From NCBI GenBank assembly GCA_963969495.1, contig OZ018327.1, positions 32,123,175 through 32,187,174 of the forward strand: 64,000 bases of DNA, written 5' to 3'. The stretch comes from Ceratothoa steindachneri (lineage: Eukaryota > Arthropoda > Malacostraca > Isopoda > Cymothoidae). The position numbers were made by a program, and so were the translations under genes. Positions within the stretch are counted from its first letter, which is position 1; the number at the start of each line of letters is the position of its first letter. Under the pieces are notes generated by a model. That model had not been told where the DNA came from. It did no database searches and worked only from the letters and a program-made list of their open reading frames with translations. Shown piece by piece: positions 11,521 to 22,625 of the stretch.

Positions 11521-11877
11521 ATCAGTGGAAAACGAAACCTGTAGGTGAAATCTGATCTCCGGTTTGCTACAGCTCCCTGAAGCCGCCTCGAATCCGGCCC
11601 CATCCTACAAGAGCGCGGATATGGCCGACTCTGGTTCAGGCCGAAAATGCTACTAACGTGTCTGAGGGAGGTCCAACATCGGTTTTTATGAAGTCTCCCA
11701 TCCATCTACTCAACAAAGCCAATGATGACGAAACTCGTTTCAACATGTTTAACCTGATCCGTTGAGCATTAATTAACCCTAGCTTATAAACTACTCCCCT
11801 CTATTGCAGGGGATGACCAAGCTAAACTAGACCCCTACTTGAGCTGTTACCCTGGTTAATAGGAATCCTTATCGCAG

Positions 11878-12000
11878 GGGTTGACGCAGCTAGTAGAGTA
11901 CGAAGTGGGGAAGTTGCATATCGACCGCTTCCTGCGGGAAGACGAACCTTACAGCGGTCTAATACTCACCATCCAACTGAAACACATGTTTGCAACTCAG
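11878..12000 (+). CDS. Cys-loop channel exon: loop F/loop C to pre-M1
   Basis: This 41-codon exon sits between an atcgcag acceptor and a cag|gtattt donor, both in phase 0. It begins GLTQLVEYEVGKLHIDR, which continues the preceding exon's VRYE in the expected way (beta 8 to beta 9 region). It ends GLILTIQLKHMFATQ, the strand leading into the first membrane helix. There are no vicinal cysteines in loop C, so it is not a nicotinic alpha-type subunit, and there is no second disulfide pair of the glycine/histamine-channel type. Similar short exons are usual in arthropod channel genes of this superfamily. Confidence 0.88.
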
Positions 12001-13588
12001 GTATTTATTATTATTAATTCAATTTTATTATTCCTAGTCGTATTTAAACAATTAATCGATACTACTCAAGGTTAACATCGTACTAAAGTCGTTAATTTGT
12101 TTATGAACGTTGAACACATTGTTTAGGTTAAGTTTACATCTTGCATTATACTAAAGCAATGTTAATTCTCTAGCACTGTCCAGGGCGGAGGTGGGAGGAG
12201 ATAGTACTTCATACTTGTATAAGTTTTTCCTTGTTTTTTTTACTATTGTTACTACTTTATACTACATTACATATGATGGTAGAGAGCCGCCTAGTATTCA
12301 TCACCAAGTAAAACTCTGTCTTAAAATAGATAACTAATGTGGAATTCTCTTCCTGCGATTGTAGTTGAAAGTCCCTCTGTCAACGTCTCCAAAAATCGAT
12401 TAGATAAACATAATCTCTAGAAAGGAGCAGACGCACCCACACCACAAATCACCACTTGCTACTTTATGGTATCAGTTAGTAATTTATACAATTGGATTAT
12501 CGTTCTCCGTTGTAATCCTACTTATTTTCCTTATTTTTTTTCTATTCCACTCTCTTATTTTCTCAAGACTTGCGTCAGAGTGGAGACCAGGGCATTTCCT
12601 GGTCTGTAAACCTGTAATTGGTCAATCGGCTAACCAACTTTTCGTACTTACCTACGTCATGAAGTTAAGAAATAATGTATGTAACGGGTTGGATTCAAAT
12701 GTTGAGATAATTCTCGAATACCCAGAGATGTTTTTCCACTAAAAAACAGTTTGTTTTGGTTTTTAAGAACAAACGAGTAAGGAAACTTGATCCATAAAAA
12801 TTTACTGTGCCATTGCTGGCATCTAAACTAAACTATATTTTCATAAATAGCTTTTAGATAATATGTATATTAAATTTAGACACTATGTTCTCTTTTTTAG
12901 TAATTTCTTGACATTCGAGGCTTATTAATTTAATCAGCATTTAAGGAAATTTTATTTATTGAACCTGTAAAAATATCACGAATGAGAAACAAGGCATTAA
13001 ACGACATATGAATCATATGATTTGAGAATTATTTTGCCGAACTATCACTCAAATATGTCTATTGCCTGCTATTTCTTATAAGCTATATAAAAATTTCACT
13101 TTAGATCCCACAAAATAATTCTGAAAAGAAAAGAAAACAACTATAACGGAAAATAGACTGTATCTAGTACATAAATATACTATATTATCCTACAACTTGA
13201 AAGCAAACTTACCAAATTGGATTACACTATTTCTAACCTATTGTATACTTCATCTCGGAGGAGTATTGATTATTTGGACACCTCGTGGAACATCGGGTTG
13301 ACAACCATAACATGGTTCTCTCCTTCCCTGAGGCTGCAGGCTTAGAACCTTGCATTGAAATATTTCGGTACGACCTTCTTGAACTGGAGCGCTGATATAA
13401 TGCTATCCTTCCCTCCAGGTTTCATATCAGGAGCACTGCGTTAGACTTGTTTGACGATACTTTCTTACTTGGACCTTAACGTAGCTCTATTACTTACTGA
13501 GGGTGCATGTGAGGAACCCTGCGTTCTTAGAGTATTTCTATGACACGTTTTTTGGACTTAAACACTGATGTACTATTCCTCTTTTCAG
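12001..13588 (+). other. Channel gene intron 2 (1.6 kb)
   Basis: AT-rich intron from gtattt (12001) to the acceptor cctcttttcag ending at 13588. No transposon or tandem array is seen within it. Confidence 0.8.
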
Positions 13589-14152
13589 GTCGTTTCTATC
13601 TTCGCCCCGATCACCTTGTTCAACGTGATCGGATTCGCCACCTTCTTCTACAAGTGGTTCGACTTCCAGAATAGAATCATGGTTACCCTAACTTCAGCGT
13701 TGGTGATGACCACTCTTTTTGCACAAGTTAGCGACAGCCTGCCGAAAACATCATATATCAAAATGATGGACATCTGGTTTCTCTTCTCCATCGCCTTCAA
13801 CTTTGTTATCATCATCTTTCACACGATGATAGAGTTTAGCCATAAATACAAAAACCCTGGAGATGTAGCTAGCATGGAGTGTTCAGGACTCTTCCATCCA
13901 TCGCTGTCGAGGAAGATATCTCCTCTGACCGCTGGACGTACTGGCAAAGATAGGATAGAGAAAATAGAGCTGCTGAACCAAGACCCATACAAATGGCCTA
14001 AATTAATAGATAAATGGGGGATTGTGTCAACTGCCATCAGTTATATCCTTTTTCTCTTTATCTTTTGGTCAATGACGTATGTCGAAAAAGTTCGACAAGA
14101 AACATGGAATGTCCCAGGACTACGCAATGAAACATATGGTTATCCCGACTAA
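13589..14152 (+). CDS. Cys-loop channel terminal exon with M1-M4
   Basis: The terminal exon has 187 codons plus TAA and carries the ion pore. From the exon start, M1 is about residues 1-23 (VVSIFAPITLFNVIGFATFF), M2 about 29-50 (RIMVTLTSALVMTTLFAQVS), M3 about 57-80 (KMMDIWFLFSIAFNFVIIIF) and M4 about 140-164 (WGIVSTAISYILFLFIFWSM). The M2-M3 linker SDSLPKTSYIKMMDIW is a strong family signature, and the 9' leucine is present. The residues before M2 read QNR: they lack the PAR motif of classic anion channels and the GEK-type motif of cation channels, and 2' is Met. That places the protein among the many uncharacterised arthropod subunits, with selectivity open. The cytoplasmic M3-M4 loop is short (about 60 residues). 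The acceptor is a strong pyrimidine tract plus AG in phase 0. Confidence 0.93.
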   Translation, partial: VVSIFAPITLFNVIGFATFFYKWFDFQNRIMVTLTSALVMTTLFAQVSDSLPKTSYIKMMDIWFLFSIAFNFVIIIFHTMIEFSHKYKNPGDVASMECSGLFHPSLSRKISPLTAGRTGKDRIEKIELLNQDPYKWPKLIDKWGIVSTAISYILFLFIFWSMTYVEKVRQETWNVPGLRNETYGYPD

Positions 14153-14906
14153 GTGTTAGATAGAGTGAATATCCATAGCTAATGAATCTTTCTCTTATCA
14201 TTAAGTTAGTCAATATAAGGTAGAAATGATTAAACCGTTCATTGCATTGTGATAACAGAAACTCATAGCATGATATAACAACACCGTATTAATTCTACTG
14301 AAACGTCAAATCTTTTATCATAAGTCATACTGTAGGTAAAGTTCCTCCATATAAATTCGGATTGAAAGTATGTTTACATTTGTCATCTGTAATAATTTTA
14401 ACACAAATAATTTAGTAGAATGCAACTATGCAATAGCTGTAAATGCGAACGACTGAATGACTAGAAAAACAACTAATTCTAATTTTGTAGTTAAATATGA
14501 TTCTTTTATAGAAAATTTCCTCTCTAAAATCATATGACAATTGAGTTTGGAGGCTTGAATTGCTGTGTCATCACTTCTAGAACATTTTTAGATTTTATCA
14601 AGGAAACAATAGAGTTCATTGTATCAGTTCCTCTCACCCATGTTCTTTCTAGATATTATTTCCTAGGATATTTATTTCTATTCATCCTCCTTTTACCTGC
14701 AGGGTTCGATCCAAACAAGGCATTGGAATTTCATGTTATAACCGTATGCCATTTCAGTAAATATCAATAGATATTAATGAGATATATCAATGTACTTTTC
14801 ATAAACACTCAAGATTATGGAGGATCTTTGTTTGCTTACCTTCTATTACTTTTCTTGCCAAGTCCGTAAATGAGAGCATCTCCGAATAGACAGTTTCGGG
14901 AGCCTG

Positions 14907-14912
14907 AATAAA
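14907..14912 (+). promoter_or_regulatory. Possible polyadenylation signal of the channel gene
   Basis: AATAAA lies about 755 bp after the stop codon. It is the first canonical hexamer I found downstream; an ATTAAA variant at about 14228 is an alternative. Confidence 0.25.
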
Positions 14913-15164
14913 GATTGAAAGAACTCACTATTAAATATAATTGTTCCTGAAGCTTTTCATCAGGGTTTCAAGTTTCTCGGGTATGCAAGTCCTCTGATTG
15001 TTCAAAAACATGGCATCTGATCAGTGACAACGACCGAAGACTCCTTCATGGAGTTATGTTAGTCAAGAAAGGACTTTTGTTATATGTTATAATTATTTTT
15101 TAATCAGACAGTGAGATACTAAATCTCCGATTTCAGACCAGTACTAGAGGTTTCATCATGTGGA

Positions 15165-15238
15165 TGTCTTAGGGATAGAACCTGTACCTTTAAGGGTTTA
15201 GAACAACAATGCCTAAGTGTATTAATTAGACCACAAGG
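15165..15238 (-). mobile_element. Possible tRNA-derived SINE head
   Basis: On the minus strand an A-box-like TGTGGTCTAATTAATAC (15218-15234) lies about 40 bp ahead of a B-box-like GGTTCTATCCC (15172-15182), the spacing expected for a tRNA head. Both are imperfect and no body or tail is defined. Confidence 0.35.
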
Positions 15239-16080
15239 CCCCAACATAAATCTAACTTTACATAGTCCTCACCGTGGGAGTTTACTTGTCTATTTATCTA
15301 TTTTCAGAGTAGACAGACATACAGGTTTACAGGAAATCTAGATAGACTCGATAGTGCATTCAGGTATAAAGCAAAACCCATTCTCCCAAACAAGCGACAA
15401 CGAAGCATTTCTACTCATTGTCAGCTTTGACCGAATTGTTTCTGAAGCTCAAAACTCCTTGTTGTTGCGTCGTCCAGCGCAAAGAATCGACGCGACAGGC
15501 CGGAATGACGATAACAGGTACACCACTCCCTCTCCCACGACCCTAAATACACACACTCCCCCACACTCCCAGGCTTCCACTTCTAGGTCTCACGTGTGCG
15601 TGCATTGAGGTCGCTTTCAAGAATTTGTTCCGAGTTGTTTATGAATTGAGTTGTCCGCGCTGTGGTAGTGTTAACGAATAAATTTAACCTCGCTACTTTG
15701 TTGGTATGTGTGGTAGTGAGAGGTGATTATACAAGCAATTTTGGATCTCTAACAGCCTTGTGTACATGAAGGGTTGCATTTGTTGCACAGATTCACTCTC
15801 GCGGGCTCGAATAGTTGAGAATTTTTAAAAACCTAAACTTTACAACCAAACCCCCATGTCTGTAATACGCGTATATTTACGCTCTACGAGCGTGTGAAAG
15901 TGAATTTCTACGGATTATTAATAGGAATAAAGACACGGGAGGACACAAAACGGTGAAAAGAAGTGTGTGTGAGAGTGTGAGTGAGAAAGGTCAAAAATCC
16001 GTGTATGGTTTCTTAGATTAAAACGGTTTAGAAGAGGCGACGACTTAATTCCTGTCCATTAGTTACATTCCATTGAATTT

Positions 16081-17800
16081 CCACCATTTGTGTGTGCACG
16101 AGGTGGGGGGAGGAGGGTTGGAGAAGGCCCTCAAATTAAGGGGAATGGGGGGGAGAGAGATTTAAGGGTCCTTTATCCCCCATTTCTCTCACACCCCCAC
16201 CCTGCATCAGTGTTCAACACAATCCGGAGTTCCTTTAAACCTTTATTCCTTACAGTAGGGTTCTTGTTGGGGAGGGGGGTATCCAAACAAATGGTAAGGG
16301 GTTTGGGGGGTCCAAACAAATGGTAGGGGGGGCATGATACCTGTCACTGACGTTAGGGAGACGGTAACGTCTCACCATTACACGCAGGATTCCATACCTG
16401 TTCCTTATACTTCCTCAAGGACCTGTCTTCTCTCTGGGAATCCGTTGAACGTTACAAGGAGGGGGGGGGCTCAGGAGGGGCCAGAGGGGCTGTTGGACAC
16501 TGACAGAACGAGGAGGATGTAGAACTGCAACCCGGTTCTTAGCTTGTCTGCAGCGGTGGAACGAATGTAAACAATTCGTCTTTGTGTCGTGTGGGTTGGT
16601 CACTTTAAGGCTGTTTATGTGAACGCACGTATGTAGTTACCTGTTTATGTGGATTAGTAAGTAGTCTATGTGAATCTATGTATGTGTTTATGTTAGCTTG
16701 TACTTATACGGGTTCATTTGATCCTATACGTATGTATTTACGAAGTTGTTTATGTGAGTTTATATGTATTTCTTTATGCTTATATTAGTCGTATGTACGT
16801 ACAGTCTGGAGCATAAATTTAAATACATTTTACTAGTGTAGGAGTTTTAATTATTAAGTTCATTAATATTTGAATATTTGGTGATACAATTAAGGCTGCA
16901 TTTTCTTTCCAATGATAAAATAATACAAAATATCCAAACGAAATTGATCCGAGCCGAGCAAAAATTCAACTCAGCTTTACAAAATTAAACACAGAACAAA
17001 AGTTGAGAGAAAGAAAATTATTATTATTTTGTCGCCTGATTTTTGTGAGCAATTACATCAGCCGATTTTTTGTCATACTTTTACATGAACTTGCAGTAGT
17101 TTTCACTAAAAGTATTTGGCTTCATTCGCTCTTATGGTACATCCATAAGTTTCCGCGAATTTTTAGTTCAATGCACATTATTTTGTTATAGGGTTTAGGC
17201 CTGGTTTTTGTCATGGCAATTTCAAAACAATAATTTGTGGCATTTTTAAATCATTTCTTTACTACAGAGTGTGTATGTTTTGGATGTATGCGCTGTTGAA
17301 AGCGAAACTGCCTGCTCAACTTGTTTTATTGTGAAGATAGAAGTGTTTTTTTATCAAAATAAATAAATGAATAATCTTTTTCCTTCATTATTATATTAAT
17401 TTAAGCAGGATTTTCTGTAGTATTAGTAGCAAAGAAGCCCTACAGCAATATGTTTCCTGCACTGTGCCGTACGGTTGTTATGGTTCTCTTCAAAAGAAGC
17501 ACTTCATTAGTTCTCTGTGAAACATGTATTGCGCAATTTGGCCAAAATAGTTCCATTTTCGGTTTGTCGTTTCATAATACCTGCTTCCAAATTGTTTTAT
17601 TAAGATGAATGTGCTATTTGTAAACGTGAATCTAACCGTAACTTATTTTTGTATAGGAATAACCTCATTGTCATCTCTGAAACTTTAACTCCAGCTGAAA
17701 CCATACCTTAACACATTTGATTATAATTATCGGTATGTGTGACAACTTTAACGTTCCTTATATTGTTGATAATAACAGTCGGTGATAATTTGGGCTTCCT
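16081..17800. other. G-run segment, then degenerate TATGT-rich and AT-rich sequence
   Basis: 16100-16480 has many runs of five or more G on the + strand. 16620-16800 is a loose repeat of GTATGTAGTT/GTTTATGTGA motifs like those at 19.95-20.7 kb. The remainder is AT-rich and holds nothing recognisable. Confidence 0.4.
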
Positions 17801-18351
17801 TCCATTTTTCCATAGGTGTTTCCGAGCTCTCATATCTTCCCTATATCCTACTTATATCTTCACTATGTTTCTTGGTCTTGTCAATTCCCAGACGTGGAAA
17901 AAGAGCATAGAAACGTCTGGATTAGCCAGAGGAAGGCTATTATAACCTTCCTTCCTATGCCTTATAGACACTTCCAGCTCACAGCTCCCGAATTCCTTCC
18001 TTGCATCGAAGAGACAATCCGCGCGGATATCCTAAAATCCACCGAACATAACTCGCTCGCTCGTCTTTGGGGATCGTGGGCTCCCAAACCCGACGGCTCC
18101 GTTAAGGCGGTTTATGATATGACCACCCTCACCTCCTCCTCCTCGCCTCCCTGTTTCCGGTCCCCATTATCGGGAGAGTCCTGGGAAGAGGCCAAAAGAG
18201 GGACAGAGCAATTAAACACAACCGAGGCTGCGTTTATAATTCCTTTCCCCTTTTAAACCGATGCCACCGAATTCGCTTTTATAGCTCGTTCTCGCAAGTT
18301 TAATTTTAACTATACTTTCGGGAAATTGTAGATGCGTATGTATACATCTGA

Positions 18352-18354
<3 letters not shown>

Positions 18355-18443
<89 letters not shown>
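18355..18443. repeat. (TA)n microsatellite
   Basis: About 44 uninterrupted TA units. Apparent Tyr-Ile polypeptide frames are artefacts. Confidence 0.97.
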
Positions 18444-18446
<3 letters not shown>

Positions 18447-18875
18447 CAAACTGCTTCTGATACATATTTGTAGTAGTGGTAAAGAGATACAAGGATGAGT
18501 TGGACTACGTATCGAAGGTCTATAATCACAGTTAATCATTAATATTTTTTAAAAATATAACGGAAGTTAACACTAAAGCTTTAACGTTAATTAGTATTAT
18601 GAAACTACAGAAAAAGGAGGGGGAAGGGTCCTCTAAAATCACCTTAAATCTGCCAAAACAATAAAATATAAAAATTGTCAAAATTATAAGGCCAAAAAAA
18701 AGGAAAAGAAAACAGAAAACTTTAATAAAACTAAATATTTGTATTAAATCATTATCCTTTTATTAATTTTTTTGTTTTCTCATTTTTGGTCCTTTTTAAT
18801 TTAAGCAATTTTTATATTTTGGACAATTTAGGGTGATTTTAGAGCAAAACGTTTTCTCTAATTTATAATAATAAA

Positions 18876-19150
18876 ATAACTAGGCAATGATGGCTTCGCT
18901 ATTAAGATTAAAACTTAAAATCTAAGAAAAAGCAGCCATGGTTAAATTTTTAAAAAAATTCTGAACTTCACCATTTGTAATTCTTTGGGTTTTAAAAAAA
19001 TCACAAAATTTCGATACTTATATTTATTTCTGAACTTCACCTTTTTGTTTTCATCACCACTAACTCTATAATTTAAGAAGGGGATATTTTTGAGTATTTA
19101 AATAATACTTTCATCTTAGTTTCGTTATGACATTTTTTTTATCAAAGTTC
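18876..19150 (+). repeat. GAT-tailed dispersed repeat, rearranged copy
   Basis: It begins GGCAATGATGGCTTCGCTAT, continues through GCAGCCATGGTTAAATTT and CTGAACTTCACCATTTG, then flips to the reverse complement of the family's 3' end (ACTAACTCTATAATTT, CATCTTAGTTTCGTTATGAC). It is related to the copies at 32.86, 40.13 and 45.76 kb. Confidence 0.75.
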
Positions 19151-19334
19151 AAAAATAAATATAACTGCTCTATGCTAAAACAAATGTGAAATGCAACATT
19201 TGAGCAAAAAACCTATTTTTTTAAAAATATATTTTACACCTTAGCCTTTTGCATATAATAAATTTATAAATAATTGTGAAGCTACACTAAATCTGATAAA
19301 AGTCCATTTCACATTTTTCTTAGCCTCCGGCCAA

Positions 19335-19746
19335 GTATCGATATTTGGTGAATTTTTTCAAACCCCCCAAAATTACAAATGGTGAAGTTCAGAAAATTGA
19401 TTTTAATATATCTTCTTCTATAACTATTTTAGCAACGTGATATTTTGAAAGGGGGGAAATTTAGTTTAGAGTTCCTTTTTAAAATTATTATAAAAGGCGA
19501 AGTTCAGAAAATTTATAAAAATTTAACCATGGCTGCTTTTTTTAGATTTTAAATTTTAATCTTAGTAGTGAAGCCCAAGCTACCCCCGTAGGGGAAAGTG
19601 GCGAAGCCATGGCTGGTTTGATATTATAAAAGAATTATTATAAATAACTTCGATAAAAAACATAAGTCATAACCAAACTAAGATGAAATTATTATTCAAA
19701 TACCCCCCCAAACTCCCCTTTTTAAATTATATAGTTAGTGATGATC

Positions 19747-19778
<32 letters not shown>

Positions 19779-19780
19779 AA
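19335..19780. repeat. GAT-tailed dispersed repeat, back-to-back inverted copies
   Basis: A minus-orientation copy runs from 19335 to about 19617 and ends in the family head (GTGGCGAAGCCATGGCTGG). It is directly followed by a plus-orientation 3' half ending at GTTAGTGATGATCATGATG with a (GAT)n tail at 19738-19780. Confidence 0.75.
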
Positions 19781-19939
19781 CGTAAACGCTTTAGCTTTAA
19801 CTTCCATTACATTTTTAACGTAGTAACGGAATAACTATAAACTGTGACCACCTTTAATTATAACGTTTAAATTAATTTACGATAAATGCCTACAAACTAC
19901 TAAATAGGACAATACTGGTAAGTAATATCTAAACGTCTG

Positions 19940-20700
19940 ATTCAAACTGCATGTACGAATGTGTTTATGTGAACATGTACGTATATAGCTACGGCTGTGT
20001 CTATGTGTATGCTAGCAGGTACGTATGTAGCTAGGTTTTTTTATTTTTGCCATGAGCATGTACGTATATAGTTACGTCTTTTCTATGCTTATGTGAGTCT
20101 GTTTATGTGTTTATATTTGAAAGACTGTGCGTATGTAATTGCGTTATTTGTTTGTGTTAGGCGTAGGTTTGCTGTTAAGACTATATGTTTATGTTTATGT
20201 AATCCTGTGTGTATGTAATTGCGTTATTTTTTTGTGTTAGGCGTAGATTTGCTGCTACGAATATGTATGTATGTTTATGTAATCCTGTGCGTATGTAATT
20301 GCGTTATTTGTTTGTGTTAGTCGTAAGTTTACTGCTACGACTATGTGTGTATGTTTATGTAATCCTGTAAGTATGTACTTGTAGTTACGAGCTTATTTTT
20401 ATGTTTGTATATGCTTATGTAACTAGGCGGAGCTGTATAATTATAATGTTGTACGTATGCAGTCACTTGTATGTATTTATGGTTATGTGAGTCAGTGCGT
20501 ATTTTTCGTGTGTATATATATATATACGTGTCCCTGTATGTAGTTAGATTTATATGTATGTGCCAGTATGTATGTAGTTAAGAACGTGTTTACTTTTAAT
20601 GTGAGTCTGTAAGTAGTTAATTACGTGTGTGTTTATGTTTAGTAAAGCGTGTATGTGTGCGTTTCTATGTACATACATGTTTTTATACACCTACATATGT
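19940..20700 (+). repeat. Degenerate TATGT-rich repeats including an 80-bp tandem array
   Basis: GTATGTAATTGCGTTATTTG starts at 20131, and variants recur at 20211, 20291 and 20371, an exact 80-bp period over about four units. The flanks are a looser mix of the same words. Confidence 0.8.
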
Positions 20701-20706
20701 AGGAAC

Positions 20707-20846
20707 CTGTTTGGTGAGGTTATAAGAAAGAAGGGAAGAACTCCTATGAGGTACATCCATTCTTCGTTCAAGGTTCCCTTGATTGGATAATGAACCTGCA
20801 TAAAGATCAGTATGACGATCACTGGTGAGCCCAAAGGCACCAGGAT
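20707..20846 (-). CDS. Candidate internal exon with hydrophobic segments (unrecognised)
   Basis: The minus strand is open for about 50 codons here with an unusually protein-like composition. A hydrophobic run PLGSPVIVILIFMQVHYP precedes a charged stretch with NEEW and a second hydrophobic run YLIGVLPFFLIT, which looks like parts of two membrane helices. A C-rich tract and cgagcaccag precede it as a possible acceptor. The donor would be aacag|gttcct, which is weak. I do not recognise the family. Length and splice sites are too weak for a firm call, and it could be chance or a transposon fragment. Confidence 0.22.
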
Positions 20847-21520
20847 CTGGTGCTCGTTTAGGGCGGGGGGGGGGGAGTATTCGTTTTTGACATCAACCAG
20901 CGATTAGGAATGAATCTTTGTCATCCCCTGGGAGGGTGGACCCGTTCCCCGTTGAGGGTGTGTCGATACACCTCCCTATTGGCAGATTACTTATGTGTGT
21001 TGTGAAGACGGGAGAAGAAAGACAACTACATATGTTTCGATCAGCTATGTGTTAATGCCCTGAGTAAGAACTCCCCACGACATGCAAGGCTCTACCTACC
21101 CTGTCTGTGTGTGTGCTCTCCCTCAGCACTAAACACGACACCTCGACGCCAGAAATCCAACGTCGTTCCGTTAGGTCATCGCAATCTCGAAGAGGCAAAG
21201 AAATGGGGTCGCGAATGTTAAGTGCAACAATCCCAGAATTTAGAATGGAAAATTAAATCGCGTTCGTAGTTGAAAATTTCTTCGAAGTTCGTATTTATGA
21301 GAACCGCTGTGCAATAATATTTGAGCTGTGAATTCCAAGGCGTTGTTGGTTTTGATGAACCAGTGTCAGACTTGAGGCTGACGTTATACTTAAGGGTGAC
21401 GTCCTCCAAAATAGGTTTTGTTCCTGACTGAATCATACGAGGGTTTCTAGGTGCCAACGCGTTCCTTTCGTTCGGTTTGGCAGTCTCGCGGCGCCGTGTC
21501 ATAAATGCCTTGCGCGCGCA

Positions 21521-21627
<107 letters not shown>

Positions 21628-21639
21628 AATGAAAGTATT

Positions 21640-22400
21640 GAAAGGGACTGCTCCTAGTGAGACGCAATTTAATCCAGAGTAAGAATCCAATGTCAAAGAG
21701 AATGACAGTATTCATTCTTTATTTCTTTTGGCTACGTTTCGAGCAAAGACAAGCTCATCTTCTGGCCTGATAAATTGAACAAAATTAGCTTTAAAGAGCA
21801 AAACAACTAACATTATGATTAACTAGGACTGGAAGGTACAATTATATATGAATATACATGTATATACATATTTACATTTTATAGTGATAAATCATAAATA
21901 GTTAATTACTTAAACAAGGATTGAGAAATTGTGAGCATAGGGGGGAGGGGGGGGGGAATTTATGAACAGCTAAGTGCACAAAATTTAGAATTTAATTTTT
22001 TTAACAAATTGAAATCTTACCAGTCACACAAGTTGTAGAAACACGACTAAAGCAACGGAGAGCAAAAAAAGATGAAGAAGGGTGAGGTATAATAATTGGT
22101 TGGTTATTATAAGACACGGAGAGAGAAGGCGGATACATCATTGTTGAGAGAAGGTCTAAGGGTCTTAATATGAATGGATTCAATTATTCGTAGTCTTATA
22201 TCATCATTGGAAGAATCTATAATTTTAAAATCATTAATGGTGGCATCGGTTTTGCAATGCATAATATAATCCCGAACGGGGGAGCATTCCTTGCAGGTAA
22301 GGGGGTTACCTGTTCTGCTACTTATGCCAAGGTGAGAACAAGTACGAGCGTGTAACGAGTGCAGTGTACTACCGACATAGTTGCCTCTACGACCCGAAGA
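21640..22400 (-). mobile_element. Penelope-like element 3' end, left arm
   Basis: The minus-strand frame at 22409-22107 encodes the C-terminal GIY-YIG endonuclease domain of a Penelope-like retroelement: NYVGSTLHSL, then TCSHLGISSRTGNPLT, then SPVRDYIMHC, and finally LRIIESIHIKTLRPSLNN. This is the order seen in Penelope proteins, where the domain follows the reverse transcriptase; the latter is missing here. About 470 bp of 3' UTR follows, ending near 21640 at the (CA)n(TA)n tract. Upstream of the domain, MSSGRR stands where a CxxC is usual. The arm is mirrored by 22626-23345. Confidence 0.8.
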
Positions 22401-22625
22401 CATGTACATAAATATACTACACCACTTCGCAGGGTACAGGGGAGCAAGTCCTTTACCTTAAATAGTGAACCTATGGCTAAATTATTCGAAAAAATGATTC
22501 CAAAGTTGATTTGTCCAAAATGATATTTGAGGATTTTTTTTATTTGTTTGCGGAATTGGTGATTAAGAGGACCTGAATCCGGGAGTGAAAGATATCGTAT
22601 CTCCTTGGGAACGTTATATGAAGGT
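22401..22625. other. Spacer between the two Penelope-like arms
   Basis: About 225 bp with no mirrored partner, separating the head-to-head arms. Part of it may be the residual 5' side of one or other element. Confidence 0.5.

Larger units (their letters stand above)
3680..11877 (+). other. Channel gene intron 1 (8.2 kb)
   Basis: The intron runs from the gtgggt donor at 3680 to the atcgcag acceptor ending at 11877. Both flanking exons are in phase 0. It contains a LINE tail, two minisatellite arrays, a tRNA-derived SINE and a Tc1 fossil, described separately. Segments 4760-7510, 9095-9640 and 11520-11877 hold nothing I can name. Confidence 0.75.
14160..16080. other. 3' flank of the channel gene, largely featureless
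   Basis: AT-rich sequence. A perfect B-box-like GGGTTCGATCC at about 14701 has no matching A box. A frame open at 15354-15608 shows no motif, though aacag|gtacac near 15518 could be a donor. Confidence 0.35.

Noticed and set aside
14696..14712. B-box-like GGGTTCGATCC
   Set aside because: No A box at tRNA spacing and no cloverleaf; likely chance.
17816..18256. 146-codon frame just before a (TA)n tract
   Set aside because: No motif, no compositional shift and an overlapping frame in another register.
18306..18539. Long Tyr-Ile polypeptide frames over (TA)n tracts here and at 21.2-21.7, 46.5, 51.5-52.1 and 52.4 kb
   Set aside because: They are translations of TA/CA microsatellites with random flanks; both strands are open, as expected from the repeat.
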